64,000 bases of DNA from Adhaeribacter rhizoryzae (GTDB lineage Bacteria > Bacteroidota > Bacteroidia > Cytophagales > Hymenobacteraceae), in NCBI RefSeq assembly GCF_008629685.1, contig NZ_VWSF01000027.1, forward strand, positions 1 through 64,000, read 5' to 3'. The translations under genes were made by a program, and so were the position numbers. Positions 19,180 to 29,000 of the stretch are shown piece by piece (position 1 is the stretch's first letter; every line of letters begins with the position of its first letter). Under the pieces are notes generated by a model. That model was not told where the DNA came from. It saw only the letters and a program-made list of their open reading frames with translations, and made no database searches.

Positions 19180-20253
19180 ATGCTGGAGTCAGAAGAACTG
19201 AAACGTTATAACCGCCACTTGCTATTACCCGAAATTGGTTTTGCTGGTCAGGAGAAACTAAAAGCTGCCAAAGTGCTGGTAATAGGAGCAGGCGGCCTGG
19301 GTTGTCCGGTGCTGCAATATTTAGCGGCGGCCGGGGTGGGTACCATTGGAATTGTAGACGACGATGTAGTTGATTTTAGCAATTTGCAACGCCAGATATT
19401 ATTTGCTACCGTTGATGTAGGCCGCAAAAAAGCCGAAGTATCCGCCGAAAAACTCAAAGCCCTTAATTCTTTCGTTACCGTTCAGGTTTACCCGGAGCGA
19501 CTTAACTCAGAAAATGCGGCTGAACTTTTCCGACCGTACGATTTAATTGTAGATGGTTCCGATAATTTCCCGACGCGCTACCTCGTAAACGATACCTGTG
19601 TAGCCCTGAATAAGCCGCTTGTGTTTGGCTCGGTATTTAAGTTCGATGGCCAGGTAGCAGTATTTAATTACCAGAATGGCCCTACTTACCGCTGTTTATA
19701 TCCTACGCCACCCACCGCCGACGAATCACCGAACTGCTCCGATATTGGTGTTTTAGGTGTGCTGCCCGGCCTCATAGGCTTATACATGGCCAACGAAGTA
19801 ATGAAGCTGGTTTGCGGCATCGGTACTCCGCTGTCGGGAAAATTATTGTTGTTAGATGCCTTGGAAAACCGCACGAGTATTTTCACTGTCCGGCGCAGCG
19901 CGGCTGCCGACCAACCGGCGCCCGAAACGATTGCCCCGGAAAATTGCCAGGCCCCTAAACCCATAATTGCCCAGGTTTCTTTAATGGAACTAACCGATTG
20001 GCTGGAGCAGGAAGAAGACCAACTTTACCTGGTAGATGTGCGGGAGCCCCAAGAATTTGCTGCCTATAATTTGGGCGGCGTAAATATTCCGTTCGCTGAT
20101 TTACCAAATAAATTAACGCAATTGCCCCAGGATAAAACAGTTGTGTTTTGTTGTGCTACCGGCCAGCGTAGTTTGGCGGCGGCAACCTTGGTGCAGGATG
20201 CTGGTTTTACCGGTGAGGTGTACAACCTGCGGGGTGGTGTTTTGGGCAGCTAA
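19180..20253 (+). CDS. ThiF/MoeB-type adenylyltransferase fused to a rhodanese domain
   Basis: This 357-residue fusion has an E1-like ThiF/MoeB domain at residues 1-245, with the ATP-binding motif VLVIGAGGLGCPVLQYLAAAG, the DDDVVDFSNLQRQ segment, and zinc/catalytic cysteine areas (TYRCLYPT, SPNCSDIG). A rhodanese domain follows at about 265-357 with the loop CATGQR, active Cys325. This fusion can both adenylate a ubiquitin-like carrier and deliver persulfide sulfur. The nearest carrier is ThiS at 12811, which makes it the likely ThiF for this thiamine operon. MoeB or cysteine-carrier activation remains possible because no moaD is present. It has its own promoter and lies 387 bases beyond thiH. 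Confidence 0.88.
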   Translation: MLESEELKRYNRHLLLPEIGFAGQEKLKAAKVLVIGAGGLGCPVLQYLAAAGVGTIGIVDDDVVDFSNLQRQILFATVDVGRKKAEVSAEKLKALNSFVTVQVYPERLNSENAAELFRPYDLIVDGSDNFPTRYLVNDTCVALNKPLVFGSVFKFDGQVAVFNYQNGPTYRCLYPTPPTADESPNCSDIGVLGVLPGLIGLYMANEVMKLVCGIGTPLSGKLLLLDALENRTSIFTVRRSAAADQPAPETIAPENCQAPKPIIAQVSLMELTDWLEQEEDQLYLVDVREPQEFAAYNLGGVNIPFADLPNKLTQLPQDKTVVFCCATGQRSLAAATLVQDAGFTGEVYNLRGGVLGS

Positions 20254-20389
20254 TTTATTAACCAGCGTTACGATAGTTTAGGATTAAGACTCGCTAATTA
20301 ATAGCCGTAAATATTAATAACATTATTTATACAGCGAACTAATATGCTAAAATGCTTTCTAATGTTTTGTGCACAGTAGTTTGTATTCG

Positions 20390-20995
20390 TTATTTATTTT
20401 CAAATTCAATTAGTTTGCTTAGGTAAGCCTCCGAATTTTTTAATATCTGGTCATATTTTTTGTAAGCTTTCTGGCTTACAGCTATCATAACCGTAAGCAC
20501 TACTACAGAAATCAAAACAAAGATTGAAAGTGCTTTAGGATTGCTATATACAGGTATTTTGTAAATATATTTTAAATAGATTGGTGCTAAAGTTAACAAC
20601 CAGAATGCTACAATAGCAATATCGTATTTAGCATTAGCGGCCATATGAATTCTAAAGTTGCAGATGGTTTTTTGTAGCTGAACCAATGAAACCGTATAAT
20701 TAGGTTTTTCTATAGCCAGATGAGATACAAAAGACCAGAGCATGGCTAAACCACCCATAATAGCCGGTAAACTGTACGCAATTTCCTCAATTATCATTAC
20801 AGCCGTTCCTATAGAAATAAAGCAATAAAGTAAAGCTAAATTTCTGCCTATTAAAGACTTATTTATAATCTTGTTAATCGCTCCGGTAGTATTTTCCAGG
20901 TTCATTTTAAGCAGCAGGTTTTCATTAAGTCTAATTTTATTCTCTAAATGCTTATCTTCTTCTTTCCAGGTATTTTTTAATTCATCAAGATTCAT
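20390..20995 (-). CDS. Four-TM membrane protein coupled to an ECF sigma factor (putative anti-sigma)
   Basis: This 201-residue protein starts at 20995, 4 bases after the sigma stop codon. The N-terminal 48 residues are charged (MNLDELKNTWKEEDKHLENK). Four hydrophobic segments follow at about 52-71, 74-93, 124-146 and 155-174, then a charged C-tail. It has no recognisable catalytic motif. The N-terminal DELKNTWKEED pattern is common in small Bacteroidota membrane proteins encoded beside sigma genes. I infer an anti-sigma role from position and architecture only. It differs entirely from the barrel-type partners of the other two sigma factors. Confidence 0.65.
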   Translation of the reverse strand: MNLDELKNTWKEEDKHLENKIRLNENLLLKMNLENTTGAINKIINKSLIGRNLALLYCFISIGTAVMIIEEIAYSLPAIMGGLAMLWSFVSHLAIEKPNYTVSLVQLQKTICNFRIHMAANAKYDIAIVAFWLLTLAPIYLKYIYKIPVYSNPKALSIFVLISVVVLTVMIAVSQKAYKKYDQILKNSEAYLSKLIEFENK

Positions 20996-20999
20996 GTAG

Positions 21000-21512
21000 T
21001 TAATTATTTGCAATAGAAATGCTTTCTTTCAATTTCTTTTTAATCCGGTTTATTTTTGTGCCCACGTTGGTTTCGGTAAGTCCAATAATATCTGCTATTT
21101 CTTTATAGCTTTTATCTTCTAAGTAAAGAATAATTATTGCTTTGTTAAATTCATTTAATCTGTTAATAAACTTATACAACTGTTCTGTTTTACTTATATA
21201 TTCTTCTGAAAAATTAGCCTCTTCTGCTATCTGAAAGATTGTGCCGTCGTAGGGAATATTCGTTTTCTTTCGCTTAAAATCTTTTCGGTAATGTGATATG
21301 GCCACATTTAAAGCTATCTTGTAAATCCAGGTAGAGGGTTTAAAATCCTTATTGTAGTGCTTTAACGATTTCCATAATTGAATTATAATTTCTTGTTCCA
21401 AATCCTTTCTGTCTTCAGGGCTTTGGCAATAAGCATAAACTACCTTATATAAGATTCTTCTATGCTCCTTTAATATTCCAATAAACCATTCTTTTTCCGA
21501 TGCTGAATTCAC
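21000..21512 (-). CDS. ECF-type RNA polymerase sigma factor
   Basis: This 170-residue ECF sigma factor has region 2 (RILYKVVYAYCQSPEDRKDLEQEIIIQLWKSL, TWIYKIALNVAISHYRK) and region 4 (NRLNEFNKAIIILYLEDKSYKEIADIIGLTETNVGTKINRIKKKL). The -10 recognition segment EDRKDLEQEIIIQLW differs from the AEDI..EAFVK type of the two other sigma factors here, so it belongs to another ECF group. It is followed 4 bases later by a four-TM protein. Confidence 0.88.
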   Translation of the reverse strand: MNSASEKEWFIGILKEHRRILYKVVYAYCQSPEDRKDLEQEIIIQLWKSLKHYNKDFKPSTWIYKIALNVAISHYRKDFKRKKTNIPYDGTIFQIAEEANFSEEYISKTEQLYKFINRLNEFNKAIIILYLEDKSYKEIADIIGLTETNVGTKINRIKKKLKESISIANN

Positions 21513-21889
21513 TTTAAGATTTTGGTTTATATATTATTCGCAAGACTTACAAGAAAATCACAGAAAAGCCGATGTTTTTTAAATAAAAAATGGATGCGTG
21601 TTATTACAGGTGCGTAGCGATTACAAAACCTACCAAGCTGGTGCCTAAAAGTGACAGGATAAACGTAGTTGGCGGTTTAAACCAAATATTAAAAGAAGAA
21701 TGATTATTCTGTTCTTATTAAGTATTTCTTTAAATCTAAATTAAATATTCTGGCAAAACAATCGTCCAGAATTTAACTTATTGCAACTTATTGTTAAGGC
21801 CACGCAGTATAGGCTCGCTGCAGAAAAAATATTCTCCTCTTTATAATTTATAGAATTTAGGTATCTTGAATCCGCTATAAACATAAATT
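21513..21889. other. Divergent intergenic region between ECF sigma and penicillin acylase genes
   Basis: This A/T-rich 377-base region has no clear gene. On the minus strand 21604-21711 an open frame with no usual start codon encodes about 35 residues ending in a hydrophobic stretch (TFILSLLGTSLVGFVIATHL). It may be the remnant of a small membrane-protein gene, but evidence is weak. Confidence 0.4.
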
Positions 21890-24322
21890 ATGAAGTGGCT
21901 CCGGGCGATTCTTTCCTTAATTATTCTTTTAGCTTTAGTTTATGCATTAAATACCAAGTTTGGCGATGTGCCGCCCGTAGGAAAGTTTTTGAGCCCATTT
22001 ACCGGTTTCTGGCAGCAAGCCGAAAGCAAAGACCTGGCCGCTGAAGAAGAACTAACCTTACCGGGCATACAGGATAATGTTACCATCCTGTTCGATAAAA
22101 GCCGTATTCCGCACGTTTTCGCCCAAAACGACCAGGACCTTTATTTTGCCCAAGGCTACTTAACGGCACGCGACCGGTTGTGGCAAATGGAGTTTCAGAC
22201 GCACGCGGCGGCCGGCCGTATTTCCGAAATTATTGGCAGCAAAGCCATCGATTTTGATAGGTTTCAGCGGCGCATGGGCATGGTGTACGGGGCGCAGCAA
22301 TCGCTGGCCGGTATGATGGCCGAGCCTACTACCCGTACCATGCTCCAAAGTTATACGGCCGGCGTAAACGCCTATATTGCCCAACTATCGCCCAAAACTT
22401 ACCCCCTGGAATATAAATTATTAGATTACGCCCCTGAACCCTGGACGCCGCTGAAATGTGCCCTGCTGCTGAAAGTAATGGCTTACGATTTGGCAGGCCG
22501 CTCCAACGATTTGCGCATGATCAATATTCTGCGAAAATATGGCCCGGAAGTAGTTAAAGATTTATTCCCGAATTACCCGTTTCGCGAAGATCCTATTGTG
22601 CCGGTGGGTACCGAACTCGATTTTAAGCCGCTAAATATTCCGGCTGCGCCTGAAAATTTTATGGCAGAATTTTCGAACAAAGTACTGGAAAAAGAGCCGC
22701 CCGCCGAATTAGGCAGTAACAACTGGGCCGTAGCCGGCAACAAAACCACTACGGGTTTCCCCATGCTGGCCAACGACCCGCATTTGCAGCTTAATTTGCC
22801 GTCTATCTGGTACCAAGTGCAACTGGTAGCACCGGGCGTAAATGTGTACGGCGTTTCTATTCCGGGTGCGCCGGGTATTATTATTGGCTTTAATAAAGAG
22901 GTAAGCTGGGGCGTAACCAACGTAGATGCCGATGTGATGGATTGGTACCAGATAAAATTTAAAGATGCCACCAAAAAAGAATATTTCCACGACAACCAAT
23001 GGAAACCGGTGCGGCAGGTAATAGAAAAAATAAAAATAAGAGGCGGTGCTATCCGCAACGATACTGTTTATTATACCCACCACGGCCCGGTGGTATACGA
23101 CCGCCCGGAAGAAGTTTTTAACAAGCAAACGCCGGTAAGCCACGCCATGCGCTGGATTGCCCACGATAAATCGAACGAGCTGCGTACGCTTTACCTGCTT
23201 AATCGGGCGCATAATTACCAGGATTTTCAAGAGGCCTTGCAATACTGGGTAGCCCCGGCCCAAAACTTTGTTTACGCCGATGTGCACCAGGATATTGCTC
23301 TGTGGCCCAATGGTAAATTTCCGCTGAAATGGAAAACCCAGGGCAAATTTACCCTGGATGGCAGTAATAAAACCCACGATTGGCAAGGCTGGATTCCGGC
23401 CGCACAAAATCCGCACGTGAAAAATCCGGCGCGGGGTTTTGTGTCTTCGGCCAACCAGTTTTCGGCTGGCCCGGATTACCCGTATTATATAAATTGGGAG
23501 TTTGCCCCCGCCGATCGGGGTATCCGGATAAACCAACGGCTTGCGGCCATGCAAAAAATATCGCCGGACAGCATGCGCGGCCTGCAAAACGATAACTTTA
23601 ATATTAACGCCCAAACTGTATTGCCCACGCTGTTGGCTCAGTTAGATAAAAATAAATTAAACCAAACCCAGCAACAAGCATTTCTGGAACTTTCAAAATG
23701 GCAATATTATAACCACCCAGACCAACTCAGCCCGACAATATTTGAGGTGTGGTGGCAAGCTTTAAGCAAAGCTATCTGGGACGATGAGTTTGGGAGCAAA
23801 ACCGGGTTAGAAATGCGTTACCCTAACCGCGACCGCACCTGGCATTTAGTTTTGCAGGAACCCCAGGCCAAATGGTACGATAATATTCATACGCCCGCCA
23901 AAGAAACGCTGCCCATGCTGGCCCAACAAACTTTTGTTGCTACTATTGATTCGCTGGCAAAACAGCACGGCGCATTAGGTAAAAAGTGGCAGTGGGCCAA
24001 CCACAAAGCTACTTCGGTGCAGCATTTGGCTAAATTGCCGGGCTTTGGCCACGAAAATATATTTGTTGGCGGTGGTCGCAATATTGTAAATGCCACTTCG
24101 GAGCGAAACGGGCCATCGTGGCGCATGGTAGTGGCCTTGGGGCCGCAGGTAAAAGGCTACGGCATTTACCCCGGCGGCCAGTCGGGCAACCCCGGCAGCT
24201 TTTACTACGACAACCTGCTGGAAACCTGGCGACAAGGCAAACTTAATGAATTGGTGTATTTGCAATCTCCAACTGATGGTAATGCTCAGTTCGTATCTAA
24301 ATTAAGCTTGCGGAAAAAGTAG
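21890..24322 (+). CDS. Penicillin acylase family (Ntn-hydrolase) protein
   Basis: This 810-residue Ntn-hydrolase precursor has a hydrophobic N-terminus (residues 5-20) for export or anchoring. The alpha chain includes IPHVFAQNDQDLYFAQGYLTARDRLWQMEF. The autocleavage site is ELG-SNNWAVAG, making Ser276 the N-terminal nucleophile of the beta chain. Downstream, NDPHLQLNLPSIWYQV, PGAPGIIIGFN and WGVTNVDADVMDWYQ match the beta chain, with a C-terminal region GQSGNPGSFYYDN that is very typical. The family hydrolyses beta-lactam side chains, acyl-homoserine lactones or other amides; substrate here is unknown. The following small membrane protein gene is 66 bases away. Confidence 0.9.
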   Translation: MKWLRAILSLIILLALVYALNTKFGDVPPVGKFLSPFTGFWQQAESKDLAAEEELTLPGIQDNVTILFDKSRIPHVFAQNDQDLYFAQGYLTARDRLWQMEFQTHAAAGRISEIIGSKAIDFDRFQRRMGMVYGAQQSLAGMMAEPTTRTMLQSYTAGVNAYIAQLSPKTYPLEYKLLDYAPEPWTPLKCALLLKVMAYDLAGRSNDLRMINILRKYGPEVVKDLFPNYPFREDPIVPVGTELDFKPLNIPAAPENFMAEFSNKVLEKEPPAELGSNNWAVAGNKTTTGFPMLANDPHLQLNLPSIWYQVQLVAPGVNVYGVSIPGAPGIIIGFNKEVSWGVTNVDADVMDWYQIKFKDATKKEYFHDNQWKPVRQVIEKIKIRGGAIRNDTVYYTHHGPVVYDRPEEVFNKQTPVSHAMRWIAHDKSNELRTLYLLNRAHNYQDFQEALQYWVAPAQNFVYADVHQDIALWPNGKFPLKWKTQGKFTLDGSNKTHDWQGWIPAAQNPHVKNPARGFVSSANQFSAGPDYPYYINWEFAPADRGIRINQRLAAMQKISPDSMRGLQNDNFNINAQTVLPTLLAQLDKNKLNQTQQQAFLELSKWQYYNHPDQLSPTIFEVWWQALSKAIWDDEFGSKTGLEMRYPNRDRTWHLVLQEPQAKWYDNIHTPAKETLPMLAQQTFVATIDSLAKQHGALGKKWQWANHKATSVQHLAKLPGFGHENIFVGGGRNIVNATSERNGPSWRMVVALGPQVKGYGIYPGGQSGNPGSFYYDNLLETWRQGKLNELVYLQSPTDGNAQFVSKLSLRKK

Positions 24323-24388
24323 CGCAGCTGGTTTTAGAATTATTAATTTATAATAAATAGATCTTAACTGTTTAGCCAAACTAAATTT

Positions 24389-24730
24389 ATGCGTTTATTT
24401 TTATTGCTGTTAGTTTTAAGTTTTGCCTTGCAGTGGGTTTTACCCTGGTGGATTTTGGCCATAGTATCTTTTGTTCTGGCTTTTTGGTTGGCTAAAAAAG
24501 GTAGCGGCGCCTTTTGGGCAGGCTTTGGTGCTATATTTTTGGGCTGGCTGGGTTTAAGCTTATTTTTTCATTTGCGCAACGATGGCATCTTAACCAGCCG
24601 GGTTGCTACACTTTTTACGTTGCCGCAACCCTGGTTGCTCTTGTTGGTTACCGCGGTGGTGGGAGGCTTGGTTGGTGGTTTAGCGGCTTTAACCGGCTAT
24701 TTTTTCCGTCGGGCTTGGGTTCAAAAGTAA
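24389..24730 (+). CDS. Small membrane protein of unknown function
   Basis: This 113-residue protein is almost entirely hydrophobic, with three to four TM segments (residues 2-32, 37-60, 75-108) and a short basic tail RRAWVQK. It contains no enzyme motif that I recognise. Such proteins often follow a penicillin acylase gene in Cytophagales, but this is recollection and not visible here. It may be co-transcribed with the acylase, since only 66 bases separate them. Confidence 0.6.
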   Translation: MRLFLLLLVLSFALQWVLPWWILAIVSFVLAFWLAKKGSGAFWAGFGAIFLGWLGLSLFFHLRNDGILTSRVATLFTLPQPWLLLLVTAVVGGLVGGLAALTGYFFRRAWVQK

Positions 24731-25930
24731 TATTCATACGGTTGCAAAAGCGCTACCTACCCGATTGGCTGAACGCATTCCATTCAGGTTCTCTTGTTCT
24801 TAAATCAGCAATAATATAATTGTTTTTGTAGCTGTTAACCCCAACAGCCTGCTTGTTTGGGCGCTAATTTAATCCAACGGATTAAAGCAAACTTGTGATG
24901 CTCCTGTTTTTACAGTTAGCATTAGCGCTTCTGGCGTCTAATATATTCCAAAATATCGTTGCTCTTACCAGATGTTGCCATAGGTTATTATGGCTTTATA
25001 ATCAGCTAGCGCCTAAAAAATTGGGTATTTATTACTTTGCCACAATCTTGTATAGCTAAGGGTTTTTACAAGTATCATCAGAATGCTATTTGTAAATTGT
25101 TGATGGATATTTGTAGTATTCCAATAAGTATTTGCTTGAATATTTTAAATGCAATGAAAATTATAGAAATTTAATATTTTAAATAAATTTAAATAACCTG
25201 GCAATACAAGTTTAAAATAGGGCAGTTTTAACTAAAAAGGCTTTTTGTTATGGTTTAATATTATGCCAATTTATTCAGATAAAATTTAATGTATAAGCTT
25301 AAGTGTTGAGAATATTTAATCATAATGCAGTTATAATAAATTATAATCACCAAAACTTGTTCCTGGAGATGAGGAGAAAAATTTAAAAATTTTAAAAACA
25401 GCCTTCACATTAAATATATTTTACAATTGGGTTGATATAAGCAAATTGATTTAAAATATTTCAGGTTTAGGTTATTAATATTAAATATTATTTAATCCTG
25501 AATATGATATAATTCCTGTTTTAAGGATGAATTATTTTTTTATATACAATATAACTTTAATTTTGATATTGTAAACTGAACTATCTAACAAACAAACAAG
25601 CTATTATGACTTCTAAAGCAAACTTTCGTTCCCCCTATCTTTTATAGTACCTGTCCCTACCGTTTAGTTTGGGAAGAATCAGCTTGAAATTAACTGATGC
25701 TTCAACGTTGGTGGGTTAACCGGCATTTGACAATATTGTTGAACCAGCCTGGGTAAGGTTAAACAAATATTGTAACTGGTTGTTGATTAACCAATTGTGT
25801 GGTTGAGTGTTAAACTAAAACAATGCTGCCTATTTTCAAACTACTATCCTGAATAAGCAAAAGAAAGGCGTAAGCTTTGCCTCTTGTCTATTTTATTTAA
25901 ACAAACCCTTACAAACAACAAACAAACCTT
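24731..25930. other. AT-rich 1.2-kb region upstream of susC
   Basis: I see no supported gene over these 1,200 bases. The part from 25040 to 25590 is strongly A/T-rich with many ATTTAA/TTTAAAT runs. At 25606 an ATG opens a 13-codon frame ending in TAG, preceded by AACAAACAAACAAGC. The same kind of leader (ACAAACAAACCTT) precedes the susC ATG at 25931, so 25606 may be a leader peptide or the remains of an older susC start. Confidence 0.5.
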
Positions 25931-25999
25931 ATGACAAAATTTTTATTCATGAAATGCATGCTGCTGCTTTTCTTAATAAGCGAAGTAAGCGCGCAATAG
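25931..25999 (+). pseudogene. Signal-peptide segment of susC ending in an in-frame TAG
   Basis: ATG at 25931 opens 22 codons for a canonical SusC signal peptide (MTKFLFMKCMLLLFLISEVS, then AQ) followed by TAG at 25997-25999. The frame continues without a break as RPISGTVTDG, which is the normal start of the mature SusC carboxypeptidase-like domain. A single C-to-T change (CAG to TAG) would explain it, giving AQQRPISGTV in the ancestor. Confidence 0.85.
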
Positions 26000-26044
26000 C
26001 GACCAATATCGGGTACTGTAACCGATGGCGCTTCCAGACAAGGC

Positions 26045-29000
26045 TTGCCTGGTGTAACAGTTCTGGTAAAAGGTACTTCTACCGGTACCAGCACCGATGT
26101 GGATGGTAATTATACCATTAATGTACCTGCTTCAGGTGTTTTAAGCTTCAGTTTTATTGGTTACACTACCGTAGAGCGGGCTATTGGCAATGCTACTACC
26201 ATTAATGTAACCTTAAACGTAGATGCCGCCCAGTTAAACGAAGTAGTTATTACGGGTTATTCTACGCAAACCCAACAATCTTTTACGGGTTCGGCCAAAG
26301 TAGTTAGCGGCGAAAACTTAGAAAGAAAGAATGTTTCTAACGTTTCGCAGGCTTTAGCTGGTGAAGTAGCCGGGGTGCGGGTTATTAACACCAGCGGTCA
26401 GCCTGGTTCTACCGGCACCATCCGTATCCGGGGTTTAGGTTCGGTAAACGGTAACCGCGATCCTTTATATGTAGTTGATGGCGTGCCTTTTACCGGTAAC
26501 CTTAACGCCATTAATCCCGCCGATATTGAGTCGGCTACGGTACTGAAAGATGCGGCTGCTACGGCTATTTACGGTTCCAGAGGCGCCAACGGGGTAGTGG
26601 TAATTACTACTAAAAGCGGCAAAGGTAAAGCTTCTTACATTGAGGCTGATGCCAGCACGGGTACCAACATGGCTTTGCTGCCCCGCTACAGCACCATTAA
26701 GTCGCCGGAGCAATATATTGGCTTAGGCTGGGAGGCTTTGTACAACCAAGGTGTGGCCTTAAATAATGCCAACCCTACCAACTTCGCCAACACCCGGTTA
26801 TTCTCTACTTCTGGTATCCGGACCAATTATAACATGTGGAATGCCACAGCTGCCGAATTAATTGATCCGGCTACCCGCACTGTAAGACCCGGCGTTACCC
26901 GGAAATACACTCCGGAAAACTGGGAAGATTTTGCTTTCCAAAACGCGGCCCGCAACGAGGTAAACGTTAAGTTTGGCGGTTCTACCGGTAAAACAAATTA
27001 TTATTCTTCTTTCGGTTTCTTAGACGACCAAGGCTATATTATTAACTCTGATTTCCAACGTTTATCGGCCCGTTTAAATGTTACCCAGGAAATTAAAAAA
27101 TGGTTAACCGGCGGGGTAAACTTTGGTTATGCCAGAACCGAAAGCAATAATAACGGCCAGTCAGAAGATTCAGGTAGTATTTTCTGGTTTGCCGATAACA
27201 TGCCGCCCATTTATCCTTTGTTTATGCGCGATGGCGAAGGTAAATTACTCACCGACCCAATATTTGGCGGTAACCGCTTTGATTACGGTGGTGGTTCTAA
27301 TGCTACTTCCCGTGGTTTTGGTGGTTTAACCAATGCTATTTCGGATGCTACTTACGATGTAAACCGGAATAACCGGAACGAACTGAACGGTAGCGCCAAC
27401 TTAAACTTTAATATTCTGGAAGGCTTAACCTTTGAGAACCGCTTGGGTTTGCAGTATTACAACGATAAATATGTAAACCGGGGTAATAAATATTACGGCA
27501 GTTCTGCTTCTCAGAATGGTAGCCTTTATACCGAAAGAGAAGAGTTAACGTCTTTTAACTTATTAAATTTATTAAGATACAATAAAACTTTTGGCCAACA
27601 CGGTATAGAAGCTTTAGCCGCGCACGAAGCCAGCAACTGGCGCCGGAGCCTTTTAATTGCTTCGGGTTATAACCTGGTAGATCCGGATTTGTTAGACTTG
27701 AGCAATGCGGTGGTATTTAACCCATCTAATTCTTACACCAATGCTTATTCTTTAGAAAGTTACTTCGCGCAGGTTAACTACGATTTCTCTAAAAAATACT
27801 TCTTATCCGGTACTATCCGGCGAGATGGTTCTTCCCGGTTCCGCGAAGATAAATGGGGTACGTTTGGTTCAATAGGTGCTGCCTGGTTAATATCCAGCGA
27901 AGATTTTATGAGCAATCTGCCTATTCTAAATAATTTAAAATTAAAGGCTAGCTACGGCTTAATCGGCGATCAGGCGGGGGTAGGTTACTATCCGGGGTAC
28001 GATTTATTTAACGTTGATAACTTAAACGATGCGCCGGCTTTCTCTTTCTACACCAAAGGTAACCCCAATTTAACCTGGGAAACTTCTAAGATGTTCCAGA
28101 CCGGAATTGAATTTAGTTTAGGCGAATTTTTAGACGGTTCATTGGATTATTATATCAAAAACACCGACAACTTAATATTCGAAAGAAGAGTTGGGCCTTC
28201 TATTGGTTATGCCTTATTGCTGGTAAACGACGGTAAATTAAGAAACCGGGGCTTTGAATTTGATTTAACCGGCCATGTGCTGAAAACCGAAGATTACCGT
28301 TTAGACCTGAATGTAAACGGCGAAATTTTTGATAACGAGATTACCGAAATGCCTTTAGACCCGGTTACGGGCAAGCAAAAACCCATAGACGTGCAAGCGC
28401 CTTACGGTTGGTCGGTAGGTCATTCTATTTTTGATTTTTACATGCGCGAATATGCCGGTGTTGATAAAGTAGATGGCAGAGCTATGTGGAATGTAGTATA
28501 CAACGACGCAAATAATAATAATACAGTAGATGCCGGCGAAGGTATCGCTGACTTAACCAATTATTTAGCTGGTAATCCGGATGTGCAGGAATCTGACCTG
28601 AAGACCACTACTACCAAAACCTACACCAGTGCCACTCAGAAATACATTGGCAAATCGGCTATTCCTAAAATAAGAGGCGCCTTTAACTTAGCTGGCGGTT
28701 ACAAAGGTTTTGATTTAAGTGCGCAGTTTATTTATAGCCTGGGTGGTTATGCTTACGATTACCGCTATGCTTCTTTAATGGGCAACGGTTTAATTGGTAG
28801 CAACAACTGGCACACCGATATTTTAAACAGATGGCAGAGCGCCGATGCACCAGGCGATGGCGTAGTTCCGCGTCTTTCTAACAACGCCGATTTAAACGCA
28901 GCCGGTGCTTCTACCCGCTTCCTGACCAAAGCCAATTACCTGGGCCTGAACAATGTGCGCTTAAGCTACACCGTTCCGGCTAACTTAACCGAAAAAGTTG

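Noticed and set aside
22709-23614. Open frame of 301 codons on the minus strand inside the penicillin acylase gene
   Set aside because: It lies antisense to a gene with clear motifs, has no family pattern and is rich in residues that come from the reverse of common codons.
24731-25930. Possible structured RNA or tRNA in the AT-rich gap
   Set aside because: I found no T-loop GTTCRA pattern, no cloverleaf arms and no conserved riboswitch block; only A/T-rich runs are visible.
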